Source: CBDESN01 sp965242495
GTDB taxonomy: Bacteria; Pseudomonadota; Alphaproteobacteria; MPNO01
Assembly: GCA_965242495.1 (NCBI GenBank)
Contig: OZ251446.1
Span: 682,001-746,000 of the forward strand
Length of the DNA stretch: 64,000 nucleotides
Direction: 5' to 3'
In this document: positions 33,674 to 42,424 of the stretch, in pieces
Layout of the letters: each line of letters opens with the position of its first letter
Numbering within the stretch: the first letter of the stretch is position 1
Translations under genes and position numbers: made by a program
The notes under the pieces: generated by a model
What the model saw: only the letters and a program-made list of their open reading frames with translations
The model's database searches: none
What the model was told of the DNA's origin: nothing

Positions 33674-35296
33674 ATGCCGATCTTCGATACCCGCCTCACG
33701 CCGGAGATGGTCCGGACATACACGGAGCGCGGCGATTGGGGCTCGACCACCTTCTCCGAACTGCTTGCCGAACGAGCGGAGGCGCATCCCGGCCGCGAGG
33801 CGCTCTGCGACCGCGGCGCACGGATCACCTATGGCGAGCTCCGGAATCGCGTGGATCGGGTCGCCGCCCGGTTGCAACGGCTCGGGATCGGCCGCAACGA
33901 CGTGGTGACGATCCAGCTGCCCAACTGGATCGAGTTCGCTTGCGCCTTCTTCGCCGTCGAGCGCGTCGGCGGAATCGCCAACAAGATCAACCCCGATTTC
34001 CGTAGCGCCGAGCTGGAATACATCCTGCGATTCTCGGAAAGCGCAGCCTATATCTGCCCGACGGCGTTCAAGGGATTCGACTATCCGGAGATGATTGGGG
34101 CGTTGCGGCCCGGCCTGCCCGACCTCCGACAGGTCTGCGTGGTCGACGGTCCGGGCCGCGCCGACGCGGCGCCCTTGGCCGCCGCGCTCGACGGCAGCGA
34201 ACCGGGCACCCCGCTCCGCCCGGCGGCGACCGGCGCCAACGACGTCTTCCGCATGGCCTTTACCTCCGGCACCACCGGGAATCCCAAGGCCGTCCTGCAC
34301 TCGCACAACACCACTTTGCCGACGGCGCGCTACAAGAACGAAGACTTGGGCATCACGCAGGACGACGTGATCCTGATCTATCTCCCGCTCGGCCTGAACT
34401 GGGGCTATCTGGCCCTGTTGCAGACGATCCTGGCGGGCGCGCGCGCGGTGCTGCTCGACAGGTTCACGGCGCGCGGCGCGCTGCGGCTGATCGCCGACGA
34501 GGGCGTCACCTACGTCCCCACCGCGCCCGCTTCGGTGATCGCCATGCTGAACGAGCCCGATCTCGAGGCGTTCGACCTGTCCTCCCTCCGACTGGTCATG
34601 ACCGGCGGCGCATCCTGCCCGATCGAGACCATCCGGGCGTTCCGAACCAGGATGCGAGGCGGCTTCGTCGAGCTCTACGGCATGCTGGAGACGGGATTCC
34701 ACACCTATACGCGGCCGTCGGACGATCCCGAACTCGTCGCCGGCACCTGCGGCGCGCCGCAGAAATCGCTGGGGCTCCGGCTGATCGACGAGGCGGGCCG
34801 CGACGTCGCCGACGGCGCCGAAGGCGAAATCGCGGCCAGGGGACCGTCGGTGCATCTCGGCTACGCCAAGAACCCGGCCGCCAACGCGGAAGCCTTCACC
34901 GACGACGGCTGGTTCCGGACCGGCGACATGGGACGGTTCGACGAACGGGGCAACCTGACGATCGTCGGCCGCAACAAGGAGATGATCAACCGCGGCGGCA
35001 AGAAGTTCCATCCGCGCGAGATCGAGGAAATCCTTTACGCACATCCCGACGTCCTGCACGCCGCGGTGATCGGCGTCGCCGACCCCCGCCTGGGCGAACG
35101 CAATTGCCTCTGCGTCGTCCCGAGAGCCGGACGCGACCTTCAACTCGAAGATTTCGTGCAGCTGCTGCGGGATCGGGTCGCGACCTACAAGCTCCCCGAA
35201 ACGTTGGAGGTCTTCCCGGAATTCCCGTTCACGCCGACCGGCAAGCTCCAGCGCCATGAGCTTGCGCGTATGATCCGGGAACGGCATCCGCGGTGA
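33674..35296 (+). CDS. AMP-dependent acyl-CoA synthetase
   Basis: A 540-residue ANL-superfamily ligase. P-loop FTSGTTGNPKAV, GGASCPIETI, ELYGMLETGFHT, WFRTGDMGRFD, hinge GRNKEMINRGGKK and C-terminal PTGKLQRHEL are all in place. It activates a fatty or aromatic acid with ATP and CoA; specificity cannot be read off. Its stop overlaps the start of the ELM1 gene (GTGA). Confidence 0.88.
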   Translation: MPIFDTRLTPEMVRTYTERGDWGSTTFSELLAERAEAHPGREALCDRGARITYGELRNRVDRVAARLQRLGIGRNDVVTIQLPNWIEFACAFFAVERVGGIANKINPDFRSAELEYILRFSESAAYICPTAFKGFDYPEMIGALRPGLPDLRQVCVVDGPGRADAAPLAAALDGSEPGTPLRPAATGANDVFRMAFTSGTTGNPKAVLHSHNTTLPTARYKNEDLGITQDDVILIYLPLGLNWGYLALLQTILAGARAVLLDRFTARGALRLIADEGVTYVPTAPASVIAMLNEPDLEAFDLSSLRLVMTGGASCPIETIRAFRTRMRGGFVELYGMLETGFHTYTRPSDDPELVAGTCGAPQKSLGLRLIDEAGRDVADGAEGEIAARGPSVHLGYAKNPAANAEAFTDDGWFRTGDMGRFDERGNLTIVGRNKEMINRGGKKFHPREIEEILYAHPDVLHAAVIGVADPRLGERNCLCVVPRAGRDLQLEDFVQLLRDRVATYKLPETLEVFPEFPFTPTGKLQRHELARMIRERHPR

Positions 35297-36315
35297 CCGG
35301 ACGCCTCGTCGGAGGGGGCGCAACCGGAGCGCAGGAGGAACGGCCCGGCATCGAAGCATGGATCGTTTCGGACGGGACCATCGGCCGCGAGGTGCAGGGA
35401 ACCGGGCTGGCCGCGGCTCTCGGCGCGGAAGCGCGGGTTTTGCGCATACGCCCCTCGCGCCTGCTGCGCGCCGCGCCGCGCGCCGCCATCGCGCCATTCG
35501 TAGCCCTCGCCCGGGAAGGCGGCGAGGCGCTGGCGCCGCCTTGGCCGGACGTAGCGATCACCTGCGGCCGGCGCCTGGCCGGGGCCTCGATCGGGTTGCG
35601 TCGGCGCTCCGGCGGCTGCGTTCTCACCGTTCACATCCAGGACCCGCGCGTGCCGCCGCGCCATTTCGACTTCCTGGTCGCGCCCCGACACGATCCGGCG
35701 CGCGGCGGCAACGTGATCCGCACGCTGGGCTCGCTCAACGGACTGACCGTCGAGCGGCTGAAGGCCGCGGCCGCCGAGACGGCGCCCCGCGTGGACCAGC
35801 TGCCGCGGCCGCTGGTGGCGGTCAGCGTCGGCGGATCGAACCGGCGCTACGCCTTGCCGGTCCAGCGGATGGCGGCGTTCGGGGCCGAGCTCGCCGAATT
35901 CGCCGGGCGCGAGGGGTGCGGGCTGATGGTCGCGACCTCGCGCCGCACCGGCGCGGCGCAGGCTGCAGCCCTGTCGGCGGCCCTCGCAGGGACGCCGGCG
36001 GTGGTGTGGACGGGCGACGGCGCGAACCCCTATATCGGCTTTCTCGGGCTCGCCGACTACATCATCGTGTCCGCCGATTCCGTGAACATGGTCTCAGAAG
36101 CCTGCCGGACCGGCCGCCCGGTCCTCGTCGCCCCCCTGGAGGAGGAGCGCGGGCGGCTCGCCGTCTTCCACCGCGAGATGGAGCGGCGCGGCCTGACCCG
36201 GCGCTTCCGGGGGCGGCTCGAACGATGGAGCTACGAACCGCTGGACGAGGCCGGCGCAGTAGCCGCGCGCATCCGCGACGCGCTCGACCGCCGTCGCGAG
36301 GCTCCGGCGGCCTGA
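35293..36315 (+). CDS. ELM1-family protein (DUF1022)
   Basis: A 340-residue member of the ELM1/DUF1022 family, named for a plant mitochondrial fission factor but of unknown role in bacteria. Typical pieces: VSDGTIGREVQGTGLA, ITCGRRLAGASIGLRR, HIQDPRVPPRHFDFLVAPRHD, SVGGSNRRYALP, and SADSVNMVSEACRTGRPV. The last resembles the nucleotide-sugar site of GT-B glycosyltransferases, so a glycosyltransferase-like activity is possible. GTG start 35293 overlaps the ligase stop by 4 bp. Confidence 0.85.
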   Translation: MTGRLVGGGATGAQEERPGIEAWIVSDGTIGREVQGTGLAAALGAEARVLRIRPSRLLRAAPRAAIAPFVALAREGGEALAPPWPDVAITCGRRLAGASIGLRRRSGGCVLTVHIQDPRVPPRHFDFLVAPRHDPARGGNVIRTLGSLNGLTVERLKAAAAETAPRVDQLPRPLVAVSVGGSNRRYALPVQRMAAFGAELAEFAGREGCGLMVATSRRTGAAQAAALSAALAGTPAVVWTGDGANPYIGFLGLADYIIVSADSVNMVSEACRTGRPVLVAPLEEERGRLAVFHREMERRGLTRRFRGRLERWSYEPLDEAGAVAARIRDALDRRREAPAA

Positions 36316-37125
36316 TTACACTTGGCTGCCGGGGCCGAAGACGGGCGGCCGCTTCTCCCGCAACGACCGCACGCCTTCCTGCACGTCCGGCCCGGTCATG
36401 CCGAGAATCTCGAGGGCGAGCGACGTATCGAAGCTGGGACCAGCCGCGCGCAACCAGTTGTTGAGCGCGTATTTGGTCCAGCGGATCGCGCTGGGCGATC
36501 CTGCCGCCAGCCTGCCGCACACGTCCAGCGCGGTGTCGTACAGGCAATCATCGTCCACGCACAGCGATACGAGGCCGATGCGTTCGGCCTCCTCGCCGTC
36601 GATCCGTTCGCACAGCAGCAGGTAGTATTTGGCCTTGGCCATGCCGCACAACAGCGGCCAGATTATCGCCGCATGGTCGCCCGCGGCGACGCCGAGCCGG
36701 GTATGGCCGTCGATGATCCGGGCGGACCGGGCGGCGATCGAGATGTCGGCAAGCAGCCCTGCGGCCAGACCGGCGCCCACGGCGGGACCGTTGATCGCGG
36801 AGACGATCGGCTTGGAGCAGTTGATCACGTTGTAGACGAGCTCCCGGGTCTCCCTCCAGATCCGGGCGCGCATGTCGAAGCTTTCCCCCATCTGCTGGAT
36901 CAAGGAGAGATCGCCGCCCGCCGAATAGGCGTCGTTGGCCCCACGAAGCAAGGCGCAGGACACGTCGGGATCGGCGTCGACGTCCCGCCAGACGGAAGCG
37001 AGCTCGCGATGCATATCCGCGGTGAGCGCGTTGAGCTTGCCTGGCCGGTCGAGGACGATTTCGAGGACGCCCGCCGCCGGCCGTTCGAATTTCAGCCCGG
37101 TATAGTCGTCGTACCGTGTCGTCAC
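36316..37125 (-). CDS. Enoyl-CoA hydratase/isomerase family protein
   Basis: A 269-residue crotonase-fold enzyme: EIVLDRPGKLNALTADMHREL, oxyanion-hole segments NDAYSAGGDLS and INGPAVGAGLA, and RIIDGHTRLGVAAGDHAA. The usual catalytic Glu pair is replaced around TRLGVAAGDHA, so it may be an isomerase, hydrolase or decarboxylase instead of a standard hydratase. Its start overlaps the ispE stop by 4 bp (ATGA). Confidence 0.87.
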   Translation of the reverse strand: MTTRYDDYTGLKFERPAAGVLEIVLDRPGKLNALTADMHRELASVWRDVDADPDVSCALLRGANDAYSAGGDLSLIQQMGESFDMRARIWRETRELVYNVINCSKPIVSAINGPAVGAGLAAGLLADISIAARSARIIDGHTRLGVAAGDHAAIIWPLLCGMAKAKYYLLLCERIDGEEAERIGLVSLCVDDDCLYDTALDVCGRLAAGSPSAIRWTKYALNNWLRAAGPSFDTSLALEILGMTGPDVQEGVRSLREKRPPVFGPGSQV

Positions 37126-38045
37126 TTCGCTTCCTCCTCATCGTTCGATGGCGTCAAGGCCGCGATCTCCGCCGGCGCGCGCCGGAAGCGCGTCGAGACG
37201 ACCCACCAACCGGGCTCGGCGGTCGCGACCCGCCGCCGCGCCCGTTCGGCGGCGGCATTCGTCTCGAACAAACCGAAGCAGGTCGCTCCGCTGCCCGATA
37301 GCCGGGCCAGCAAGCAACCCGCGCACGTCTCCAGCACCGTCAGGGCGCGGGCGACGGCGCCCGAGACGCCGCAGGCCGCGTGCGTCAGATCGTTCCGGGT
37401 ATGCGCTAGCCCTCGCGCGAGCGCGCGCGCATCCGGGAAGCCGGCGCGCGGCCCCGGCGACGAGAACGCCCCCATGCGGGCATCGTAGACCGCGGCGGTC
37501 GACAGCTCCACGCCGGGATTGACCAGCAGGACCGAGACCGGCGGCAGCGGCGGCGCCGACTCGACTTCCTCGCCGGCGCCGCCGGCATACAGCGTCGTCC
37601 CCGCCAAACAGGCCGGCAGATCGGCGCCGAGCCCGGCTCCCAGCCGCTGTAGCTCCTCCGCCTCGACGTCCAGCTCCCAAAGCCGGGCCAGCGCGCGGAG
37701 AGCCGCCGCTGCATCCGCCGAGCCGCCGCCGAGGCCCGCCGCGACCGGCAGATTCTTGCGCAACAGCAGCGCGGCCCCGACATCGACGCCGGCCCGGTCG
37801 CGCAGCATCTGCGCGGCGCGAATCGCCAGATTGCCATGATCCTCCGGCAGCGCGCCGGCGAACGGCCCCTCGGCGCGAAGGCGCAATGCCGGCGCCCGGC
37901 GGACCTCGAGAAGGTCGTGCGCCTCGACGAAACCGATCAGGCTGTCGACCCGGTGCAATCCGTTGTCGCAACGACCCAGGACATGCAAATACAGGTTGAT
38001 CTTCGCCGGCGCCTCGAGGCGCAGGACCGCTTGGCTACCGTTCAT
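37122..38045 (-). CDS. ispE: 4-diphosphocytidyl-2-C-methyl-D-erythritol kinase
   Basis: A 307-residue GHMP kinase of the MEP isoprenoid pathway. Motif 1 APAKINLYLHVLGRCDNGLH, the ATP loop PVAAGLGGGSADAAAAL and the C-terminal LARLSGSGATCFGLFE are diagnostic. Start ATG 38045 overlaps the end of the TPR gene by 11 bp, giving an operon TPR lipoprotein - ispE - enoyl-CoA hydratase. Confidence 0.95.
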   Translation of the reverse strand: MNGSQAVLRLEAPAKINLYLHVLGRCDNGLHRVDSLIGFVEAHDLLEVRRAPALRLRAEGPFAGALPEDHGNLAIRAAQMLRDRAGVDVGAALLLRKNLPVAAGLGGGSADAAAALRALARLWELDVEAEELQRLGAGLGADLPACLAGTTLYAGGAGEEVESAPPLPPVSVLLVNPGVELSTAAVYDARMGAFSSPGPRAGFPDARALARGLAHTRNDLTHAACGVSGAVARALTVLETCAGCLLARLSGSGATCFGLFETNAAAERARRRVATAEPGWWVVSTRFRRAPAEIAALTPSNDEEEAK

Positions 38046-39849
38046 CCCGAAGCGGCGCCCCGTCTTCGCCTCCCGACCCGGAAGCCTCCGCGGCCGACAG
38101 GCCATCCGCCATCTTCTCGCGGATCGCTGCTACCTGCTCCGGTTCCGGGTCCAACGACAGCGCCCGGCGCCATTGGAACCGCGCCTCTACGCGACGGCCG
38201 ACCGTCCAGTAGGCGTCCCCCAGATGGTCGTTGATCGTCGGATCCTGCGGGCGCAGCTCGACTGCGCGTTCGAGCTGCTCCACGGCGCGCCGCCTGTGTC
38301 CGAGCCGATACAGCACCCATCCCAGACTGTCGACGATGTATCCGTCTTCGGGGCGCTGCGCCACGGCGCGCTCGATCATCTTGCGCGCGCGTTCGAGGTT
38401 GACCCCCCGATCGACCCAGGAATAACCGAGATAATTCAGGATGTAAGGCTGATCCGGTCGGAACTCGAGCGCAGCCAGGAAATCCTCCTCCGCGCGCGCC
38501 CATTGCTTGCTGCGCTCCAGCGCGATTCCACGCGAATACAGGAGGGTCCAGTGACGTCGGTCGATCCGGCCGATCCGTTCGACCGCAGCGTCATAGGCCG
38601 CCGCCGCCTCGGCGAACCGCTTCTTCCCGCGCAGGACGTCGCCGAGATCGACCAGCGCGTCGGGCCAGTTCCGCCGCTCGCGTGATATGTCACGGAGCTC
38701 GGCAATCGCCTTCTCGTCCTCGCCGAGCGCCTCCAGGCTCGCCGCACGTCTGAGCCGCGCCGACCACCAGAACGGCGAATCGCGGCGGATGCGCGCGTAG
38801 ACCTCGATCGCTTCGGCCGGACGGCGCAGAGTTTCGAGGATACGGCCCACGAGCATCTGCATCGGAGGATAAGCCGGGCGAAGCACCGTCGCCAAACGGG
38901 CGTAGATCAACGCGATTTCGGCCGAGCGCTCGTCCGCCAGCGTGCCCGCCAGGTTGAACAGGGCTTCGGCCGCGCCTTCGACGCCGTTCGACACGACCCG
39001 GGCCGCCGGGCGGCCGGCGGCAAGCCGTTCAACCGCGAGCCCGAACGGCGACCGCGGGTCCCGTTCCCGCTCCGTCTCGTAGAGTTCCCTGGCCTTCTCG
39101 GGGCGACCCCGGCGTTCGTAGAACGAACCCAGGGCCTCGACCGCGCGGGGCACCGGACGGGCGGTCGCTTTCGCCGCGCGGAGGTAATGGGCCTCGGCCT
39201 TCGCCGCACCGCCGGTCAAGTCGTGGATCAGCCCCACATGCAGGTCGTGGAGAACCGCGAATCCGGCCATCTTGCGCAGCGGTTCGAGGGCCGCGATCGC
39301 TTCTTCCGCGGACCGGCCCCGCTGCGCCGCTGTCCACGCGCCCAACAGCGGCACCGCAAAACCGCCAAGCCCCCGCCTCGGGATCTCCGCCAACCGCCGC
39401 TCGGCCTCCGCCGGCCGGCCGGCCCGGAGGTCGCCGACCACGAGCGCAACCGCAATCAACGGGGCATTCGCCTCCTGCCCGGCCGCGCCTTCGGCGAGCC
39501 GCATCGCGTCGTCGATCCGGCCGTCCGCCAGCATGGCGGCGAAGGTTCGCCGCATCAGGCGGGGATTCGCCGGGTTCGATCGCAGGGCGCGGTCGAGATA
39601 GTTCGCGGCGTTTCTGAAGTCTCGACGCTTCTGGGCGAAGCGGCCGGCAAGATAACTCCCGGTCGCCGACACCCCGGCCGCGGCCGGCGGCGGAGGCGTC
39701 ACGGGGCCGGCATCCATGGCGGCCGTGCGGACCGGCGGCGGGTCCGCGCAAGCGGCCGCCAGCAAACAGGCCGCAACGGCGAGCGGCCGGCCGATGCGGA
39801 ACCTGGAGCCGGTTCCGGTCGATTTTCGTGTATCAGGTAAGAAATACAT
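38035..39849 (-). CDS. TPR-repeat lipoprotein
   Basis: A 604-residue tetratricopeptide protein. An N-terminal signal with lipobox (LAVAACLLAAACAD, Cys about residue 35) predicts a lipid-anchored envelope protein. At least ten TPR-like helical hairpins follow (NYLDRALRSNPANPRLM, AEEDFLAALEFRPDQPYILN, AVEQLERAVELRPQDPTIND). It probably scaffolds an envelope complex. Placement in front of ispE is common in alphaproteobacteria. Confidence 0.85.
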   Translation of the reverse strand: MYFLPDTRKSTGTGSRFRIGRPLAVAACLLAAACADPPPVRTAAMDAGPVTPPPPAAAGVSATGSYLAGRFAQKRRDFRNAANYLDRALRSNPANPRLMRRTFAAMLADGRIDDAMRLAEGAAGQEANAPLIAVALVVGDLRAGRPAEAERRLAEIPRRGLGGFAVPLLGAWTAAQRGRSAEEAIAALEPLRKMAGFAVLHDLHVGLIHDLTGGAAKAEAHYLRAAKATARPVPRAVEALGSFYERRGRPEKARELYETERERDPRSPFGLAVERLAAGRPAARVVSNGVEGAAEALFNLAGTLADERSAEIALIYARLATVLRPAYPPMQMLVGRILETLRRPAEAIEVYARIRRDSPFWWSARLRRAASLEALGEDEKAIAELRDISRERRNWPDALVDLGDVLRGKKRFAEAAAAYDAAVERIGRIDRRHWTLLYSRGIALERSKQWARAEEDFLAALEFRPDQPYILNYLGYSWVDRGVNLERARKMIERAVAQRPEDGYIVDSLGWVLYRLGHRRRAVEQLERAVELRPQDPTINDHLGDAYWTVGRRVEARFQWRRALSLDPEPEQVAAIREKMADGLSAAEASGSGGEDGAPLRDER

Positions 39850-39882
39850 GTCTATTTATCTGTTTTTCCTAATTTTTCTTGT

Positions 39883-41514
39883 TCACATATTCGGATAGTT
39901 CGGGCCGCCGCCGCCTTCCGGAACCACCCAGTGGATGTTTTGCTTCGGATCCTTGATGTCGCAGGTTTTACAGTGGATGCAATTCTGCGCGTTGATCTGC
40001 AACCGCGGCTTGCCGCTCTCGCCGTCGGTCAGGATCTCGTAGACGCCGGCGGGGCAATAGCGCCGTTCGGGCGAGTCGTAGAGGGCCAGATTGACCTCGA
40101 TCGGCGCCGCATCGTCCGCCAACCTCAAATGCGCCGGCTGGTCTTCCTCGTGGTTGGTGTTGGAGATGTGGACCGACGACAGCCGGTCGAAGGTCAGTAC
40201 GCCGTCGGGACGGGGATAGGCGATCCGGCGCGCCTTGCGCGCCGTCTCCAGCGCGACATGATCGGGCCGGTGGCGGAAAGTCCACGGCGCGCGCCCACGC
40301 AGAAGGTAGCTGTCGATCGCGGCATGGGCTAGACCGGCCCACAGCCCCCAGCGGAATGCCGGCCGGACGTTGCGCACCCGCTCCAGCTCGTCCCAGATCC
40401 AGCTTGCCCGCAGTCGCTCCGGATAGGCGGTCGCCGCCTCGCCGCCGCCATCCAGGAGCGCCTCCGCGATACTTTCTGCGGCCAGCATGCCCGATTTCAT
40501 CGCCGTATGCGTCCCCTTGAGCTTGGGCACGTTCATGAAGCCGGCGGCGCAGCCGATCAGCACGCCGCCCGGAAAATCGAGGTCCGGAACGGACTGGAAG
40601 CCGCCTTCGTTGAGCGCCCGCGCGCCATAGGCGACGCGCCGGCCGCCGGCGAAGGTCGATCGGATAGCGGGATGCGTCTTGAACCGCTGCAACTCCTCGA
40701 ACGGATCGAGATGCGGATTCCGGTAATCGAGGCCGACGACGAACCCGACGGCGACCTGGCCATCCTCCAGATGATAGAGAAACGACCCGCCATAGGTCCT
40801 CGAATCGAGCGGCCAGCCGATGGTATGGGTCACTTGGCCCGGCCGATGGCGTGCAGGATCGACTTCCCAGAGCTCCTTGACGCCGATAGCGAAGGTCTGG
40901 GGATCGACGCCGCGGCGCAGCTCGAAGCGGTCGAACAACCCTTTGGTCAAGGATCCCCGGCAGCCCTCGGCGAATACGGTCCGCCGGGCCAGCAGCTCGA
41001 CTCCCGGCTGGTGGTTCGCCGTCGGCCGCCCATCCCGTCCGATGCCCATGTCGCCCGTCGCCACGCCGCGCACGCCGCCAGCGTCGTCGTACAACACTTC
41101 GGCGGCGGCGAAACCGGGATAGATCTCGACGCCCAGCTCCTCGGCCTGGCCGGCGAGCCAGCGGCACAGATTGCCCAGACTCGCGACATAGTTGCCCCGA
41201 TTGCGCATCTGCGGCGGCGTCGGGAGGCGGATCGCGCGCGACCCGGTGAGCAGCAGGAAGCGGTCCTCCGTCGCCGGCGTCGTCAACGGCGCGCCCCGTT
41301 CCCGCCAGTCCGGTATCAGCTCGTCGAGCGCGCGGGGCTCCAGCACGGCCCCCGAAAGGATGTGGGCGCCCACCTCCGACCCCTTCTCGACGAGGCAGAC
41401 GCTGAGTTCGCTTTCCCGTTCGATCGCCAGCTGGCGCAGGCGAACCGCCGCCGCCAGGCCGGACGGGCCAGCGCCGACGATCACCACGTCGAATTCCATT
41501 GAGTCCCGAGACAT
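39883..41514 (-). CDS. Electron transfer flavoprotein-ubiquinone oxidoreductase
   Basis: A 543-residue ETF-QO, passing electrons from fatty- and amino-acid dehydrogenases via ETF to ubiquinone at the inner membrane. FAD motif VVIVGAGPSGLAAAVRL; middle PNLKGTHTAMKSG-like segment (PKLKGTHTAMKSGMLAAESI); C-terminal [4Fe-4S] ligands in RYCPAGVYE and INAQNCIHCKTCDIKDP. Start ATG 41514 or 41499 (MEFDVVIVG). Confidence 0.95.
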   Translation of the reverse strand: MSRDSMEFDVVIVGAGPSGLAAAVRLRQLAIERESELSVCLVEKGSEVGAHILSGAVLEPRALDELIPDWRERGAPLTTPATEDRFLLLTGSRAIRLPTPPQMRNRGNYVASLGNLCRWLAGQAEELGVEIYPGFAAAEVLYDDAGGVRGVATGDMGIGRDGRPTANHQPGVELLARRTVFAEGCRGSLTKGLFDRFELRRGVDPQTFAIGVKELWEVDPARHRPGQVTHTIGWPLDSRTYGGSFLYHLEDGQVAVGFVVGLDYRNPHLDPFEELQRFKTHPAIRSTFAGGRRVAYGARALNEGGFQSVPDLDFPGGVLIGCAAGFMNVPKLKGTHTAMKSGMLAAESIAEALLDGGGEAATAYPERLRASWIWDELERVRNVRPAFRWGLWAGLAHAAIDSYLLRGRAPWTFRHRPDHVALETARKARRIAYPRPDGVLTFDRLSSVHISNTNHEEDQPAHLRLADDAAPIEVNLALYDSPERRYCPAGVYEILTDGESGKPRLQINAQNCIHCKTCDIKDPKQNIHWVVPEGGGGPNYPNM

Positions 41515-41627
41515 GGCCGGACCCGGTTCGATACGCGCGGCCCGCTGTATAGCACGGGGAATCGCCCGTCGGATAGCCCGGCGCGCAGACCATGGCCAGG
41601 GGAAGAAATGCGGGTTAAGCTCGCGTC

Positions 41628-42410
41628 ATGCCGAGCGACGACGCCCTCCGCTATCTCCTCGACTGGTACGCCGGGGCGGGAGCCGACGAAGCGATCGGCG
41701 ATACGCCTCGCGACCGCTATGCCGACTCGGAGCGAGTCCGGGCGCCGGCCGCGCCGGCGGCGACAGATCGCGCCCCCGCCGTCCCGGCCCTGCTCGCCCG
41801 GAGCGCGGTCGAGCAATCCGCTCGCGACATCGCCGGCGCGGCGCGGACGATCGAGGAGCTGCGCGAAGCCTTCGCTGCGTTCGACGGCTGCGCCCTCAAG
41901 CAGACGGCGACCAATTTCGTGTTCGCCGACGGCAACCCGGCGGCGGAACTCATGTTCGTCGGCGAGGCGCCCGGCGCGGAGGAAGACCGGCAAGGCAAAC
42001 CCTTCGTCGGCCCGGCGGGGCGGCTGCTCGACCGGATGCTGGCCGCGATCGGCCTCGACCGAAACCGGGCTTACATCACCAACATCCTCGTCTGGCGCCC
42101 GCCCGGCAACCGCAACCCCACGGATGCGGAAATCGCGGCGTGCCTTCCATTCATCGAACGCCATATCGCGCTCGCCGCCCCGTCCATCCTCGTCCCGGTG
42201 GGCGGCACTGCGGCCAAGACTCTCCTGCGGCGGAAGGAAGGCGTCATGAAGCTGCGCGGCCGCTGGTTCGACTACGAGGGGCCGGACCTCCCGAACCCGA
42301 TTCCGGCCTGCGCGATCCTGCATCCGGCCTATCTTCTCCGCACCCCCGCTCATAAGCGCGAGACATGGCGCGACCTGATCGCGCTGAAGCGGCGATTGGC
42401 GGACGGTTGA
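41628..42410 (+). CDS. Uracil-DNA glycosylase (family 4/5 type)
   Basis: A 260-residue glycosylase removing uracil from DNA. Catalytic motif GEAPGAEEDRQGKPFVGPAG, ITNILVWRPPGNRNPT, and the C-terminal ILHPAYLLR. The first Fe-S cysteine region reads GCALKQTA, a single-Cys variant common in alphaproteobacterial members. The first 80 residues are Ala-rich and poorly conserved. It ends 14 bp before the transglycosylase gene. Confidence 0.9.
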   Translation: MPSDDALRYLLDWYAGAGADEAIGDTPRDRYADSERVRAPAAPAATDRAPAVPALLARSAVEQSARDIAGAARTIEELREAFAAFDGCALKQTATNFVFADGNPAAELMFVGEAPGAEEDRQGKPFVGPAGRLLDRMLAAIGLDRNRAYITNILVWRPPGNRNPTDAEIAACLPFIERHIALAAPSILVPVGGTAAKTLLRRKEGVMKLRGRWFDYEGPDLPNPIPACAILHPAYLLRTPAHKRETWRDLIALKRRLADG

Positions 42411-42424
42411 AGTCCTCGTCGCCG

